A DNA stretch of 64,000 bases from Sipunculus nudus (Eukaryota; Annelida; Sipuncula; Golfingiida; Sipunculidae), in the NCBI GenBank assembly GCA_026874595.1, contig CM049306.1:23793019-23857018 (forward strand). Direction: 5' to 3'. Position numbers and translations under genes: made by a program. Shown here in pieces: positions 61,621 through 64,000 of the stretch (within the stretch, counting starts at the first letter, position 1; every line of letters begins with the position of its first letter). Under the pieces are notes generated by a model. The model was given only the letters and a program-made list of their open reading frames with translations, did no database searches and was not told the origin of the DNA.

Positions 61621-64000
61621 TAAAACGTGTTTCACGGATGGCTGCGATAATATGAAGCGCAGGTGTATATTCAATTAAAGGCTAGGTCGTTAGGATTCAT
61701 GTATGTCACAGTATATGGTATAGAATAGGTACACAGGTAAGTAGTCAGACAGCGTTCATAATTTAAATAAACGTTAAAGGATTATTATTCACTTTTCCTC
61801 ATGTTTCATATAGTTTTATTTATAAATTACATAAGTTATACCTATTTATTACTCGTAGTTGATTACTATGGGCACCTAAATACCTTTTTCCGGTATCACT
61901 GTATAACTGCAAAAGAATTTTACCAAAGTATATCACATTATATCGGATGCCTTCATGATATATCTCCTCCATCGAGGATTTGGATTTATTAAAATATATA
62001 ATCGTATTAAAATATATGGTTCATATTAAGATATCTAATGAATTAGAAGGCACTGAGATGATGATGGCTGTGAATGTCTATCATTTATGAGGTCTATTAC
62101 ATCCCTTGGATATTGCCACGCTCGTATTACAAAGGTTATTAGTAAAGGTATATTACGATTATCGGGATCTCTTGGTCGGCACATGATTAAACAAATTATA
62201 AAAAGTACTGTATGACCATGCTCTCACCATGATTTCCAGATTCAGTATTCTCAAATCCAAGTTTTTTTTCTCAAGCAACATTGATTTACAGACATGGTTT
62301 CGGAAGTGAGGAAGGTTACCCGACGGTCATACGTAGAGTCTTCGGCCATTTGGGAACTCTTTTGGGAAGTCTGGACTCGGAAGGCGTCACCTATTGACGT
62401 CACCCATGCCTACAATGGCGTCTGGTTTGGGCGAGCTGCTTGACACGAATGGCATTTGATGTAAAGGTCATTATCGGCTTCAGCGTCCTAGCAAGCAGTC
62501 GTAGCCCCCGCCGTTTTCACTTAAGTCAAACCAGCTAGCCCCTCAATAATTAGCCAGAGCCACAGCTGTGGAGCCTAATTGTACACAAGGACAAGTGCTT
62601 GTTCACGCTGGTCCGGTCCCATGTGGCGTGATGAGGAGTCATATCTGTAAAGGGCGCTTTAAGGGTCACTCTTAGATAATAGACATTATTTCATTATTTC
62701 ATCACCTCAGCTGACGTAGGCTTGGCCGAAAATGTTAATATGCACCTTAATATCGCAACACATCTTCACTCGTACCCTTTGTAATATAAACGTGGAAATA
62801 TCCAAGGGAAGAAACAGACCTCATTAATAATAGACATTCACATCATTCATCCTCTCATTGCCTTCTGATTCAGTAGATTTGTTAATATTCGCCATACATT
62901 TTTAATTCATTCTCCTCCTCTGTGATGATGAACGTGATATTAACAATGGTCAATTGAAATGACAAAGATATCCTGTAATTCAACACAGCAGACATCTACC
63001 GAAATTGTCGTCATGCGGACAATATGTGGTGGATTATTATCGTAGTAATTGCTACTTAAAAGCAACATCCCAGCGCGTAAGCCAGCTGTTGTGACACGAA
63101 ACACGAGCTACATAAATATTATATGTGTCGGCAGCAGCGGGTGCCAGTGTTATATACCGCTTATATACAACTTGAACGAAAGCGTTGCCAAGCAACGGTT
63201 TCTTCGACTAAGGAAGGTTTCGGTTCATTTTTGGTTGCATGCCTAATTTACGTGAATGCTCGAACTGTTTTCCGGTAACATTTACACACCGTTAGCACGA
63301 ACGTTTCTAAAGCTTAATACTTAAAATGATGAAATTATACTCTTTTTATTTTAATCTCTATTCAAATGTCTAGCCAAATGATCTCAAACCTTGATTTTAA
63401 AAACTTTACCTGGTGAAAGCGGCAACCTTAATCATAACAATAGAAACTTGAATACATACAAGTATATAACCAGATCCGGGTCAGGGTTAAGGTTACTTGC
63501 TGTTTAAAGTCATACAGAAACCTTTCCGTCAAACGTGTATACTTAAGTGAGTAAACGATTAATACAGTTATATTGAATTGCAGTTACATTGAATTTCTTC
63601 CACACAGCTATTAGTTACCATATATATTAGTATTAAGAATAATTTAAGAAACAACAATACATGTCATTTCTTATGACGTCACCATGTTAACGACGTAACT
63701 ATGACGACGTCATTTCCTAATTAGCCGATAACAATTTAAATGTGTCTTGTTTTTTCTTTTAAAAATATATATTTAAACATGTTCTCAGTGTATTTGATCT
63801 GTGGGGATAGTGATTTATAGGAAGAGGTGGTTATATTTTGGAGTAGATCTATATAATGAAAATGATGTATATACGGCAAACCAAAGAGGATAACAGACAA
63901 TCAGGGGGGGGGGGGGCAATTTGGCGTGTTCGAGAACCCGATACGCATTTTTATTTTACTGATTTTATAGTTCTTCATCAAAATTCACTAAGAACCACGC
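61621..64000. other. Intergenic, GC-richer island at 62330-62690
   Basis: No gene seen. The island contains many balanced-composition words (CCCCCGCCGTTTTCAC, GCCACAGCTGTGGAGCC palindrome near 62562) and may be a regulatory element. A G run at 63904-63918 is simple sequence. Confidence 0.4.

Overview
The window looks like an AT-rich metazoan nuclear locus. The evidence is spliced exons with GT/AG borders, introns of several kb, many di- and pentanucleotide microsatellites, tRNA-derived SINEs, a decayed LINE, an LTR-like element, and HINE-like (Helentron-type) elements carrying internal tandem repeats. A bivalve or other lophotrochozoan is my best inference from the repeat types. No sequence search was possible.

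One protein-coding gene can be read with good support, on the + strand from 1384 to 15923. It encodes a small, unrecognised single-pass type I membrane protein: a signal peptide, a Ser/Thr-rich mucin-like stalk, one transmembrane helix, and a 52-residue cytoplasmic tail with YNEY, YDKY and YVSE tyrosine motifs. It has two alternative signal-peptide first exons, at 1384-1460 and 8159-8214. Both end in phase 2, and all downstream junctions are also phase 2. The upstream start with the stalk exon (3891-4139) gives 206 residues. The internal start bypasses the stalk exon and gives 116 residues with almost no ectodomain. The last two exons (12678-12815 and 15767-15923) are shared, and an AATAAA lies at 16071.

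The introns and the roughly 48 kb downstream are repeat-rich. The main families are: (a) HINE-like elements at 6022-7106 (-), 22601-24600 (+), 51706-54380 (+) and a partial one near 56494 (-), with subterminal inverted repeats, a 3' hairpin and internal ~336-bp tandem units; (b) an LTR-like element at 3083-3818, with a second copy at 51552-54975 split by a HINE; (c) a MITE with 9-bp target duplications at 13421-13888 and 28052-28750; (d) a tRNA-derived SINE in six copies; (e) minor dispersed repeats, three minisatellites and a LINE C-terminal fragment. A perfect 582-bp tandem duplication lies at 44989-46155.

From 16.1 kb to the end no gene can be called with confidence. Candidate regulatory blocks (homeodomain palindromes near 27.92 kb, an RFX X-box at 46.99 kb, GC-richer islands at 29.5, 60.7-61.6 and 62.4-62.7 kb) stand out from the AT-rich background.
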